DNA of 64,000 nt from Brucella sp. BE17 (GTDB lineage Bacteria > Pseudomonadota > Alphaproteobacteria > Rhizobiales > Rhizobiaceae): positions 806,001-870,000 of the forward strand of contig NZ_CP154468.1 of the NCBI RefSeq assembly GCF_039545455.1. The letters run 5' to 3'. Made by a program: the position numbers and the translations under genes. Of the stretch, positions 31,392 to 40,073 are shown piece after piece. Each line of letters begins with the position of its first letter. Positions within the stretch are counted from its first letter, which is position 1. The notes beneath the pieces are model-generated. The model saw nothing but the letters and a program-made list of their open reading frames with translations. It ran no database searches and was not told where the DNA came from.

Positions 31392-32423
31392 ATGAAACCG
31401 ACCGTCCACGATATTGCGCGCACTGCGGGCGTCAGCCTTGCCACAGTGGACCGCGTCCTCAACGACCGGCCCGGTGTTCGAAGTCGCACGCGTGAGCGTG
31501 TCGTGGAGGCAATGCGCGTACTTGGATATGTCCGCGATATGGGGGCTGCCAATTTAGCGCGCGGGCGACATTATCGATTCGATTTCATCTTGCCCGACAA
31601 TGACAATACCTTCATGTTGAACCTGCGTAGCGAACTTGCAGCCGCCATTGAACGTGCGCCGAGTGAGCGGATGCAGATCAACCTCGTTCTGGTACCAGCC
31701 TTCGATGAAACGGCTCTTGCCGTGGCCCTTGAAGCCTGTGCTGCGCGCAAGCCCGATGGCGTCGCCTTCGTGGCAATCGACACGGATATGGTGCGCCAAA
31801 GCTGCGACCTGTTGAGGGAAAGCGGTATTCCCGTCGTTACATTGGTATCCGACCTCGACCATGGTGCGCGCGAACATTATGTCGGTGTCGACAACACTGC
31901 CGCGGGGCGCACCGCTGGGCGACTTCTTGGATTTTTTTCTAATAAAACCAATGGGGTGATTGCTGTTCTTGCTGGATCGCTTAAGGTTCGTGATCATCGT
32001 GAGCGCTATGAAGGCTTTGTCGAAGCGATGCGCGGCGATTTCCCGGATCGTACAATTCTGGCACCGTTCGAAGGGCTTGATGAGGATATGCGCGTCGAAA
32101 GACTGGTGCGAGAACTTCTTCACTGCCGCAGCGACATTGCCGGTCTTTACAGTCTCGGCGCTGGCAATGGTGGACTTCTGCGCGCACTGGCGTCGCATCC
32201 GGCGAGAAAGCCGCTGGTGATTGCGCACGAGCACGACGAGGCAACTGCAAAAGGATTGGCTCAGGACCTGATCCACGGCGTTCTGGCGCAGGATCCCGGC
32301 CATGAAATTCGCAGCGCCATCCGTATCCTCAAGGCCTCCGTTGACCGACAGCCCATTGTGCCGGGGCAGGAACATATCCGTATCGAAATTTTTCTCAAAG
32401 ACAACCTACCGCAATTCGCCTGA
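31392..32423 (+). CDS. LacI-family transcriptional regulator (likely xylose/sugar regulator)
   Basis: A protein of 343 residues. The N-terminal LacI helix-turn-helix reads PTVHDIARTAGVSLATVDRVLNDRP, with a hinge helix near residue 50. The rest is a periplasmic-binding-protein-like sugar-sensing domain (DGVAFVAIDTD, YVGVDNTAAGRTAGRLLG, GVIAVLAGS). It is followed by xylB and xylA, 29 bases downstream, so it probably senses xylose or a derivative. ATG 31392 with GGGAG at 31382-31386 is chosen over an upstream ATG at 31368. Confidence 0.88.
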   Translation: MKPTVHDIARTAGVSLATVDRVLNDRPGVRSRTRERVVEAMRVLGYVRDMGAANLARGRHYRFDFILPDNDNTFMLNLRSELAAAIERAPSERMQINLVLVPAFDETALAVALEACAARKPDGVAFVAIDTDMVRQSCDLLRESGIPVVTLVSDLDHGAREHYVGVDNTAAGRTAGRLLGFFSNKTNGVIAVLAGSLKVRDHRERYEGFVEAMRGDFPDRTILAPFEGLDEDMRVERLVRELLHCRSDIAGLYSLGAGNGGLLRALASHPARKPLVIAHEHDEATAKGLAQDLIHGVLAQDPGHEIRSAIRILKASVDRQPIVPGQEHIRIEIFLKDNLPQFA

Positions 32424-32452
32424 ACGGCAGCAGAAAATTCACAGGAGCAAGC

Positions 32453-33901
32453 ATGTATCTCGGTCTCGATCTCGGCACATCCGGCGTGAAGGCCCTTTTG
32501 ATCGATGACGATCAGCGTTCAATAGGTTCGGCCCATGGCGAGCTTGATGTCTCTCGCCCGCATCATGGCTGGAGCGAACAGGACCCGGCAGACTGGATCA
32601 ACGCCTGCGAAGTAGCCATTGACGGCCTGCGGCGCGCGCATCCGAAGGAGTTTTCGGCTATCAAAGGCATCGGGCTATCCGGGCAGATGCATGGCGCAAC
32701 GCTGATCGACGCGCAAGACAAGGTTTTGCGCCCCTGCATGTTGTGGAACGATACCCGCGCCTACAAGGAGGCAGCCGAACTTGATGCCGACCCGGCTTTT
32801 CGCGCCATTACCGGAAATATCGTCTTTCCGGGTTTTACCGCGCCGAAGCTCGTATGGGTCTCTCGCAATGAACCTGAAATCTTTGCTTGCATCCATAAGG
32901 TATTGTTGCCAAAGGATTATCTCAGGCTCTGGCTGACGGGCGATTACGCCTCGGATATGTCTGATGCGGCAGGGACGAGCTGGCTCGATACCGGCCAGCG
33001 CCACTGGTCACCCGAACTGCTCGCCAAAACCGGCCTCACCATAGAGCAGATGCCGCGTCTGGCCGAGGGCACGGACGCGACGGGAAACTTAAAAGCTGAA
33101 CTGGCCTCGCGCTGGGGCATTGATGGTTCACCGGTCGTGGCGGGCGGTGCCGGTGATAATGCGGCTTCTGCCTGTGGCATGGGAACGGTAAAAGCAGGTC
33201 ATGCTTTCGTTTCGCTTGGCACATCGGGTGTACTTTTTGCCGCCAACAGCGCTTACCAGCCAAAGCCTGAAAGCGCCGTGCATGCCTTCTGCCACGCGCT
33301 GCCCGACACATGGCATCAGATGGGCGTCATCCTGTCAGCAGCAAGCGCGCTCGACTGGTTTTCACGCATCACCGGCACCAGTCCGCAGGCGCTCGATCAG
33401 TCATTGGGCACCACTTTGAGAGCACCAACCGGCGTAACGTTCCTGCCCTATCTTTCCGGCGAGCGCACACCTTATAACGATGCGAAAATTCGCGGTTCCT
33501 TCACGGGACTGGACCACGAGAGTGACCGCAATGCCATGACGCAATCGGTCCTTGAAGGCGTAGCTTTCGCCATTCGTGACAGTCTCGCCGCGCTGCAATC
33601 GGCTGGAACCGAAATCACCGCACTAACGGCGATCGGCGGCGGCTCGCGCTCCACCTATTGGCTGGAAGCAATTGCCACCGCACTCAATACGACTGTGGCA
33701 CTGCCCGCTGAGGGTGACTTCGGCGCAGCCTATGGTGCGGCACGGCTAGGCCTTGTCGCGGCCACCGGGGCTGATCCGTTTTCAATCTGCACCCCGCCAC
33801 CAGTGGCGCGCAACATCGAGCCGAACGCGGCTCAACTTTCCGCCTATGACGAGGCCTATCAGCGCTATCGCGCGCTCTACCCGGCGCTAAGCCAAATCTA
33901 A
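32453..33901 (+). CDS. xylB: Xylulokinase
   Basis: A FGGY-family kinase of 482 residues that phosphorylates D-xylulose to the pentose-phosphate intermediate. It shows LGLDLGTSGVKALLID at the N-terminus, GLSGQMHGATLID for xylulose binding, LWNDTR, the catalytic Asp in GGAGDNAASACGMG, and the ATP-binding GGGSRSTYWLEAIAT. AGGAG precedes ATG 32453. It lies between the regulator and xylA, with 21 bases to xylA. Confidence 0.95.
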   Translation: MYLGLDLGTSGVKALLIDDDQRSIGSAHGELDVSRPHHGWSEQDPADWINACEVAIDGLRRAHPKEFSAIKGIGLSGQMHGATLIDAQDKVLRPCMLWNDTRAYKEAAELDADPAFRAITGNIVFPGFTAPKLVWVSRNEPEIFACIHKVLLPKDYLRLWLTGDYASDMSDAAGTSWLDTGQRHWSPELLAKTGLTIEQMPRLAEGTDATGNLKAELASRWGIDGSPVVAGGAGDNAASACGMGTVKAGHAFVSLGTSGVLFAANSAYQPKPESAVHAFCHALPDTWHQMGVILSAASALDWFSRITGTSPQALDQSLGTTLRAPTGVTFLPYLSGERTPYNDAKIRGSFTGLDHESDRNAMTQSVLEGVAFAIRDSLAALQSAGTEITALTAIGGGSRSTYWLEAIATALNTTVALPAEGDFGAAYGAARLGLVAATGADPFSICTPPPVARNIEPNAAQLSAYDEAYQRYRALYPALSQI

Positions 33902-33922
33902 TCATCAATCGGGAGGATAAAT

Positions 33923-35230
33923 ATGACGACGGGATTTTTCGGCGATATCGAAAAGGTTGGCTATGAGGGTGAAGACAGCGACAATCCGCTGGCTTTCCGC
34001 CATTATAACCCGGACGAAATCTTGCTCGGCAAACGCATGGAAGAACATCTGCGTTTTGCTGTTGCCTATTGGCACAGCTTTGCCTGGGAGGGCGGCGACC
34101 CGTTCGGTGGACGCACCTTTGACCGCCCCTGGTACAAGGACGGTATGGCAGCGGCAAAACTGAAAGCCGATGTCGCTTTCGAGTTTTTCTCGCTGCTTGG
34201 AGCGCCCTTCTATTGCTTTCACGACGCCGATGTTCGTCCCGAAGGCGACAGCTTCGCTGAAAACACAAAGAACCTTAATGAAATAGTTGATATTTTTGAA
34301 AAAAAGCAGAGTGAGACTGGGATAAAACTGCTCTGGGGAACGGCCAATCTGTTCTCCCATCGCCGCTATATGTCGGGTGCCGCTACAAATCCCGACCCGG
34401 ATGTTTTTGCTTTTGCGGCGGCGACCGTAAAGACTTGCCTTGACGCCACAAAACGGCTTGGCGGCGATAATTACGTGCTCTGGGGCGGTCGCGAGGGCTA
34501 TGAGACCTTGCTCAATACCGACCTTTCACGTGAGCTAGACCAGATGGGGCGCTTCCTCAACCTGGTGGTCGAATACAAGCACAAGATCGGTTTTAAGGGT
34601 ACGATCCTCATCGAGCCAAAGCCACAGGAACCGACCAAGCATCAATATGATTACGATGTGGCGACGGTTTATGGTTTCCTCAAGCGATATGGACTTGAGA
34701 ACGAGGTGAAGCTCAATATCGAACAGGGCCATGCCATCCTTGCCGGTCATTCTTTTGAGCATGAACTGGCACTGGCGCGCACGCTGGGCGTTCTCGGTTC
34801 CATCGACATGAACCGCAACGATTACCAGTCCGGTTGGGACACCGACCAGTTCCCCAACAACGTACCCGAAATGGCGCTCGCCTATTATCAGGTGTTGCTC
34901 GACGGCGGATTCAAGAATGGTGGCACCAATTTTGATGCCAAGTTGCGCCGCCAGTCGCTCGACCCGCAGGACATCCTGATCGGCCATATTGGCGGCATGG
35001 ATTGTTGCGCACGCGGCCTTAAAGCCGCAGCACGCATGGTCGAAGACGGAGCCCTTTCAAAACCGCTCGACGAGCGTTATTCAGGCTGGGGCGGCAATTT
35101 TGGCAAAAAACTTCTGAGCGATCTTTCACTCGATGCCATTGCTGCTGAAGTCGAGACAAACAATATCAATCCGCACCCGAAATCGGGCCGCCAGGAATAT
35201 CTGGAAAACGTGGTCAACCGCTACGTTTGA
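33923..35230 (+). CDS. xylA: Xylose isomerase
   Basis: Full-length class II xylose isomerase of 435 residues, converting D-xylose to D-xylulose with two divalent metals. The active-site His-Asp pair is in [12 protein letters not shown]; the metal-binding Glu and His residues lie in [18 protein letters not shown] and [37 protein letters not shown] completes the site. The order xylB-xylA is the reverse of the common xylAB order. GGAGG precedes the start. Confidence 0.97.
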   Translation: MTTGFFGDIEKVGYEGEDSDNPLAFRHYNPDEILLGKRMEEHLRFAVAYWHSFAWEGGDPFGGRTFDRPWYKDGMAAAKLKADVAFEFFSLLGAPFYCFHDADVRPEGDSFAENTKNLNEIVDIFEKKQSETGIKLLWGTANLFSHRRYMSGAATNPDPDVFAFAAATVKTCLDATKRLGGDNYVLWGGREGYETLLNTDLSRELDQMGRFLNLVVEYKHKIGFKGTILIEPKPQEPTKHQYDYDVATVYGFLKRYGLENEVKLNIEQGHAILAGHSFEHELALARTLGVLGSIDMNRNDYQSGWDTDQFPNNVPEMALAYYQVLLDGGFKNGGTNFDAKLRRQSLDPQDILIGHIGGMDCCARGLKAAARMVEDGALSKPLDERYSGWGGNFGKKLLSDLSLDAIAAEVETNNINPHPKSGRQEYLENVVNRYV

Positions 35231-35250
35231 TGTGACACATTACGGGCCGC

Positions 35251-35643
35251 CTAATCCTCGTGGCGGCCCGGTGCTGTGCGATTGCGCGCATAATGGTGTT
35301 TAAGCGAAAATGACGGCAGCCACGATGCGCGGCGGATTGTCCAGAGCTCATAGGTCGGGATCAGGTCAGCGGCATCATCCAATGAGCCAAGGTTCACTTC
35401 GGTTTCATCGCCGGTGCGCGAAAACACCGGCGAACCACATTTCGGACAGAAGAAACGCCCGGCATAGTCGCGCGTTTCGCCTTCAATCGTCACGGCATTC
35501 TCTGGGAAAATGGCCGAAGCGTGAAAAAGTGCGCCATGATGTTTGCGGCAATCAAGGCAATGGCAAAGACCGACCCGATAGGGACGGCCAGTTGCAACAA
35601 TCCGCACATTGCCGCAGAGGCAGCCGCCCGTGAACCGGTCCAT
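35251..35643 (-). CDS. GFA/CENP-V-type zinc protein
   Basis: A 130-residue protein of the glutathione-dependent formaldehyde-activating (GFA, Mss4-like) fold. It has the expected cysteine pattern: GGCLCGNV, LCHCLDCRK and FFCPKCGSPVF, which bind two zinc ions. The family is broad and many members have no proven formaldehyde activity, so only the fold is certain. AAAGGAA precedes ATG 35643. A hairpin GGGCCGCC/GGCGGCCC (35244-35269) overlaps its 3' end and lies just after xylA; it lacks a T run. Confidence 0.85.
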   Translation of the reverse strand: MDRFTGGCLCGNVRIVATGRPYRVGLCHCLDCRKHHGALFHASAIFPENAVTIEGETRDYAGRFFCPKCGSPVFSRTGDETEVNLGSLDDAADLIPTYELWTIRRASWLPSFSLKHHYARNRTAPGRHED

Positions 35644-35658
35644 GCCGGGATTCCTTTC

Positions 35659-36831
35659 CTACAACTTCACCCAGCCGCCATTCTTCGCCGATGAGCGCAC
35701 ACAGGCATCGATGAAGGCGACCCCTTGCAACCCGTCATCAACTGTCGGGTAGATCACTGCATTATCAGGCTTGCTGCCTTGCGCATGCGCGTCAATCGCA
35801 TTGGCCGCCTCGCTATAGATCGTGGCAAAGGCCTCGAGATAGCCTTCCGGGTGGCCTGATGGCACACGCGTCACCCGTGCTGCTTCTACTCCCGCACCCG
35901 CACCACCACGAGTGATCAGCCGCTTTTCTTCGCCAAACGGTGTAAACCACAGCCGGTTCGGATCTTCTTGTGCCCATTCGATTCCGCCCTTCGTGCCATA
36001 GACCCTGAGCCGCAACCCGTTTTCATTACCGGGTGCTACCTGGCTGCACCAGAGCATGCCCTTGGCGCCCCCTTCAAAACGCAGCATCACATGCGCATTG
36101 TCGTCGAGGCGACGACCTTCTACGAAACAATCGAGATCAGCGGCAAGGCTTTCAAGTGTCAGGCCGGTCACAAAAGAAGCAAGATTAAAGGCGTGCGTTC
36201 CAATATCCCCCGTCGCCCCGCCAAGCCCCGACTGCGCCGGGTCGGTGCGCCAGACGGCACCCTTGGCCCCGGTCGCCTCAACAGCTTCGGTCAGCCAGTC
36301 CTGTGCATATTCGACCTGCACGACCCGCAGATCGCCCAATTCGCCATTGGCGATCATGGCGCGCGCCTGGCGCACCATCGGATAGCCGGTATAATTATGG
36401 GTAAGAACGAAAAGTGCGTTGCTTTCATCGGCAAGCTTTTTCAGTTTCTTCGCGTCGGCCAGCGTCGAGGTCAGCGGCTTATCGCAGATCACATGAATGC
36501 CGCGCTTCAAAAACTCTTTCGCGGCATCGTAATGCACATGATTGGGTGTGACGATGGAAACGGCCTGAATGCCGTTTTTCAGCCGCGCTTCACGGATCGC
36601 CATGTCCTTGTAACTTGAATAGATGCGGTCCTCCCCAAGGCCCAGTTCACGCCCAGAGTCTCTCGCTTTTTCCGGCGACGAGGATAACGCTCCCGCCACC
36701 AGATCAAAGCGGTTATCGAGCCGTGCGGCCATGCGATGCACGCCGCCGATGAAGGCGCCTGAACCACCACCGACCATACCAAGCCGGATGCGCGGGCTTG
36801 CTGTTTCTTTCGTTTTGGCTTCAATCGTCAT
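35659..36831 (-). CDS. Gfo/Idh/MocA-family NAD(P)-dependent sugar oxidoreductase
   Basis: A protein of 390 residues. The N-terminal Rossmann fold shows LGMVGGGSGAFIGGVHR and VSIVTPNHVHYDAA; the catalytic EKP-type Lys is in HVICDKPLTSTLADAKKL. The C-terminal half is the GFO/IDH/MocA substrate domain, with GDIGTHAFNL carrying the conserved His. ATG 36831 is chosen over 36909 as it gives a short normal N-terminus. It is the last enzyme of the sugar ABC operon, seven bases after the epimerase-like gene, so it probably oxidises the imported sugar. The substrate is not evident. Confidence 0.88.
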   Translation of the reverse strand: MTIEAKTKETASPRIRLGMVGGGSGAFIGGVHRMAARLDNRFDLVAGALSSSPEKARDSGRELGLGEDRIYSSYKDMAIREARLKNGIQAVSIVTPNHVHYDAAKEFLKRGIHVICDKPLTSTLADAKKLKKLADESNALFVLTHNYTGYPMVRQARAMIANGELGDLRVVQVEYAQDWLTEAVEATGAKGAVWRTDPAQSGLGGATGDIGTHAFNLASFVTGLTLESLAADLDCFVEGRRLDDNAHVMLRFEGGAKGMLWCSQVAPGNENGLRLRVYGTKGGIEWAQEDPNRLWFTPFGEEKRLITRGGAGAGVEAARVTRVPSGHPEGYLEAFATIYSEAANAIDAHAQGSKPDNAVIYPTVDDGLQGVAFIDACVRSSAKNGGWVKL

Positions 36832-36838
36832 GGCTGTC

Positions 36839-37900
36839 TCACTTCGTCTCAAGTCCGAGCATACGGCGATTGGCCGCTTCATCAGTGCCGCCCGCGGCAA
36901 AGTCGTCAAAGGCTTTTTCAGTCACGCGGATGATATGTGCCTTCACGAATTCCGCACCTTCGCGCGCGCCGTCCTCGGGGTGTTTCAAGGCGCATTCCCA
37001 TTCGACCACGGCCCAGCCATCGAAATCATTTGCCGCCATTTTGGAGAAAACTGCACCGAAATCAACTTGTCCGTCGCCCAGCGAACGAAAGCGCCCGGCC
37101 CGCTCGACCCAGCCCTGATAGCCACCATAGACGCCCTGCCGCCCGGTCGGGTTAAACTCCGCATCCTTGACGTGGAACATCTTGATACGGTCTTTATAAA
37201 TATCGATATTATCAATATAATCAAGACATTGCAGCACATAATGAGAGGGGTCGTAGAGCATGTTGGCGCGGCTATGGTTGTTCACGCGTTCCAGAAACAT
37301 CTCGAAGCTTATGCCGTCATGCAGATCTTCGCCCGGATGAATTTCATAACAGATATCGACGCCGTGTTCGTCGGCATGATCAAGGATCGGTGTCCAGCGC
37401 CGCGCCAGCTCCTCGAAAGCCGTCTCGACGAGACCGGCCGGGCGCTGCGGCCAAGGATATATGAACGGCCATGCAAGCGCGCCTGAAAAGGTTGCATGCG
37501 CCGTGATGCCAAGATGGCGTGAGGCACGGATGGCCATTTTGACCTGCTCGACCGCCCATTCCTGCCGGGCTTTCGGGTTGCCGCGCACTTCAGGTACAGC
37601 AAAACCGTCAAAAGCCTCGTCATAGGCCGGATGAACGGCAACGAGCTGGCCTTGCAGGTGGGTGGAAAGCTCGGTCACCTCGACGCCGTTTTCTTTAGCC
37701 ACGCCTGCGAACTCATCACAATAATCTTTTGATTCAGAAGCCTTTTTCAAATCGATCAACTGGCTTGCCCATGTCGGCACCTGAACCCCGGCATAACCCT
37801 TTTCCGCCGCCCATTTGGTGATGCTGTCCCAGCTATTGAAGGGTGCCGCATCGCCTGCAAACTGGCCAAGAAATATTCCCGGCCCCTTGATCGTCTTCAT
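36839..37900 (-). CDS. Sugar phosphate isomerase/epimerase (AP endonuclease 2-type TIM barrel)
   Basis: A protein of 353 residues with the xylose-isomerase-like TIM barrel. It shows GYAGVQVPTW, ELSTHLQGQLVAVHPAYDE, HATFSGALAWPFIYPWPQRP, ICYEIHPGEDLHDG with the metal-binding Glu, and DPSHYVLQCLDYIDNID. These enzymes epimerise or isomerise sugars and polyols. ATG 37900 has the strong site GGAGGAG. It lies between the binding-protein gene and the oxidoreductase in the sugar ABC operon. Confidence 0.87.
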   Translation of the reverse strand: MKTIKGPGIFLGQFAGDAAPFNSWDSITKWAAEKGYAGVQVPTWASQLIDLKKASESKDYCDEFAGVAKENGVEVTELSTHLQGQLVAVHPAYDEAFDGFAVPEVRGNPKARQEWAVEQVKMAIRASRHLGITAHATFSGALAWPFIYPWPQRPAGLVETAFEELARRWTPILDHADEHGVDICYEIHPGEDLHDGISFEMFLERVNNHSRANMLYDPSHYVLQCLDYIDNIDIYKDRIKMFHVKDAEFNPTGRQGVYGGYQGWVERAGRFRSLGDGQVDFGAVFSKMAANDFDGWAVVEWECALKHPEDGAREGAEFVKAHIIRVTEKAFDDFAAGGTDEAANRRMLGLETK

Positions 37901-37961
37901 TGAAAACTCCTCCACATCATGAAACGGATGCGCCCGCCAGAACAGCGGGCGCATATTGGCA

Positions 37962-38924
37962 TTAGAACGGCGAATCCGGGAAATAGAACTGCTCGGCATT
38001 GTCTTTTGTGACGAGCGTTGCATCGAGAATATATTCGCCGCTGACCGGAATCTGGTCATAGAAATGACCGGCAGTGATCTGCATGGCGGTCGCCACCATT
38101 GCCGGCGGATAAAGCACATCAACCGGCACCAGCTTGTCGCCGTCCATGACTTTCTTGATCATGTCCTTGGAGCCTGCACCACCAATGATATACTGAATGT
38201 CCTCACGATTGGCCTGCTTGATGGCTTCGAGCACGCCAACGGCCATGTCGTCATCCTGACACCAGACCACATCGATCTTCTGATGCTTGGTCAAGAAATC
38301 CTGCATCACGCGGAAAGCATCGTCGCGGCTCCAGTTGCCATATTGACGGTCGAGAATTTTGACGTTGGAACCTTCAATACCCTTGTCGAAACCATCCTGA
38401 CGCTGCTGATCAATGGGGATCGGCAAACCGCGAATGACCACGACTTGCGCATCCGGCGTGGTTTCCTTGATATATTCGCCGGCAACCTGACCAAGGGCCG
38501 TGTTGTTGCCAGCGACATAGAGATCGCGGATTGCATTGTCGTTGGTGCTGGGGGCACGGTCGACAAGAGCGACGAAAGTACCCTTGTCCTTGACCTCCTT
38601 GATGGCATTGACGAGCGGATCTGGATCGGTCGGCAGGACAACGAGACCGTCAAGCCCCTGCACCGCCAGATCCTGCAAGGCGTTGGCCTGGCTCGCAGCA
38701 TCCGGCGACGTCTTGACGATGACATTAAGACCCGGATGCTCTTCCATCAGGAGTTTTGCCACGCGCTCCGCATGGTAGACGACACCAGAGGTCCAGCCAT
38801 GATCAGCCGCCGGAATGGACACGCCAATGGTGACCTTCTTATCCTGCGCACTGGCAGCCCCTGTGAAAGCCATGCCCCCTGCGGCCAGAGCGGCGAAAGC
38901 AACGCCCAATAATTTCCTTCGCAT
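37962..38924 (-). CDS. Sugar ABC transporter periplasmic binding protein (ribose/xylose type)
   Basis: A secreted protein of 320 residues. The signal peptide MRRKLLGVAFAALAAGG... ends at ASAQDKK. The mature part is a type I (RbsB-like) sugar-binding protein: VTIGVSIPAADHGWTSGVVYHAERVAK, LDGLVVLPTDPDPLVNAIKE, FVALVDRAP and QDDDMAVGVLEAIK. GGGAGGAAGAT precedes ATG 38924. It supplies the RbsC/RbsA-type permease and ATPase of the same operon. Confidence 0.92.
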   Translation of the reverse strand: MRRKLLGVAFAALAAGGMAFTGAASAQDKKVTIGVSIPAADHGWTSGVVYHAERVAKLLMEEHPGLNVIVKTSPDAASQANALQDLAVQGLDGLVVLPTDPDPLVNAIKEVKDKGTFVALVDRAPSTNDNAIRDLYVAGNNTALGQVAGEYIKETTPDAQVVVIRGLPIPIDQQRQDGFDKGIEGSNVKILDRQYGNWSRDDAFRVMQDFLTKHQKIDVVWCQDDDMAVGVLEAIKQANREDIQYIIGGAGSKDMIKKVMDGDKLVPVDVLYPPAMVATAMQITAGHFYDQIPVSGEYILDATLVTKDNAEQFYFPDSPF

Positions 38925-39004
38925 ATCTTCCTCCCAAAAACGGGGCCTTTTCGCCCATGATAATGCCGGAACCGCCCCTACAATCCCGCCAATTCTGCTT
39001 TTCA

Positions 39005-39053
39005 CTACATGCCGCTCTCCGAAAACCGGTATCCGTTTTAGGAGATATGCTTT
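39005..39053. repeat. Intergenic repeat inside the sugar ABC operon
   Basis: Read on the - strand, the gap holds AAAACGGATACCGGTTTTCGGA. It shares an 11-mer with the repeat near 16742 and resembles a short repeat common in Rhizobiales. It lies between the permease stop and the binding-protein gene and may act on mRNA processing. Confidence 0.4.
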
Positions 39054-40055
39054 TCATCGCCGCGACAATGAACGTTGCACCAACATGGCAATGATGATGA
39101 TCGAACCCTGAATGGCCCCGATCAGATACTCACTGATGAAATTCGACAGCAGCATGATGTTGCTGACGAATTCCAGAATGAAGGCGCCGCAGATCGTGCC
39201 CCAGATGCGTCCGACACCACCACGCATCACAGTGCCACCGACAACGACCGCGGTGATTGCATTGAGTTCCCACATCATGCCGGTCTGCGCCGAGGTCGAA
39301 CCCAGACGCGGCACGTAAAGAAGCACTGCGACTGCAACGCAAAGTCCCTGTACAACATACGCAATCGTGCGCACCCGCCTGACCGATATGCCCGAATAGC
39401 GCGCCACGTCTTCGCTAGAGCCAACAGCCAGAAGGTGCCGACCATAGCGCGTGCGATAAAGAACGAAGGCGGCAAGGGCTGCGGTCACGAAAATGACGAT
39501 CACCGGCACCGGCACGCCCAAAATATTGCCGAAATAGGCCGGGCGATACATGGACTGGATGTCGGGATTGCGCAGCGTAATCGCCCCCCCTTGCGACAGC
39601 CATGTGGTCAGGCCGCGATAGATGCCCATGGTGCCGAGGGTCGCGATAAACGGCTCTATGCGCCCGACCGTCGTAATCAGGCCATTGAGAAGACCGCAGG
39701 CCGCGCCCAGCACCAAAGCGAGCATGATGGCGGCAATCAACATGAGGACAGGATCGGCTATCACGCCTGAATTGATGAACAAAATCATCATGCTGGCAAC
39801 GAAAGCCACCATAGAACCGACCGATAGATCGAGACAGCCGGAGGAAATTACATAGGTTGCACCCACGGCAATGACCGCGATGAAGGCAGCGCGAGTCATC
39901 ACATTGAGCAGATTATCGATGCTGATGAAGTTGGGATTGGTGATCGCGCCTAAAACCAGCAGCAATGCCAGTGCTATAAAGGGGGCGACCGCCCGCAAAT
40001 CCCAGTCTTTTGACGTTTTCGGCACACGGCTTTTATCGGATTCGACCTGTGTCAT
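39054..40055 (-). CDS. Sugar ABC transporter permease (RbsC/XylH-like)
   Basis: An inner-membrane permease of 333 residues. Family marks are TNPNFISIDNLLNVMTRAAF, SSGCLDLSVGSMVAF, the EAA-like loop region GRHLLAVGSSEDVARYSGI, and GGTVMRGGVGRIWGTICGAF. I prefer ATG 40055, preceded by AGGGGA, over ATG 40073, which directly abuts the ATPase stop codon. It probably works as a homodimer with the preceding double-domain ATPase. Confidence 0.92.
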   Translation of the reverse strand: MTQVESDKSRVPKTSKDWDLRAVAPFIALALLLVLGAITNPNFISIDNLLNVMTRAAFIAVIAVGATYVISSGCLDLSVGSMVAFVASMMILFINSGVIADPVLMLIAAIMLALVLGAACGLLNGLITTVGRIEPFIATLGTMGIYRGLTTWLSQGGAITLRNPDIQSMYRPAYFGNILGVPVPVIVIFVTAALAAFVLYRTRYGRHLLAVGSSEDVARYSGISVRRVRTIAYVVQGLCVAVAVLLYVPRLGSTSAQTGMMWELNAITAVVVGGTVMRGGVGRIWGTICGAFILEFVSNIMLLSNFISEYLIGAIQGSIIIIAMLVQRSLSRR

Positions 40056-40073
40056 CTGTCCCCTGCTTGTCAT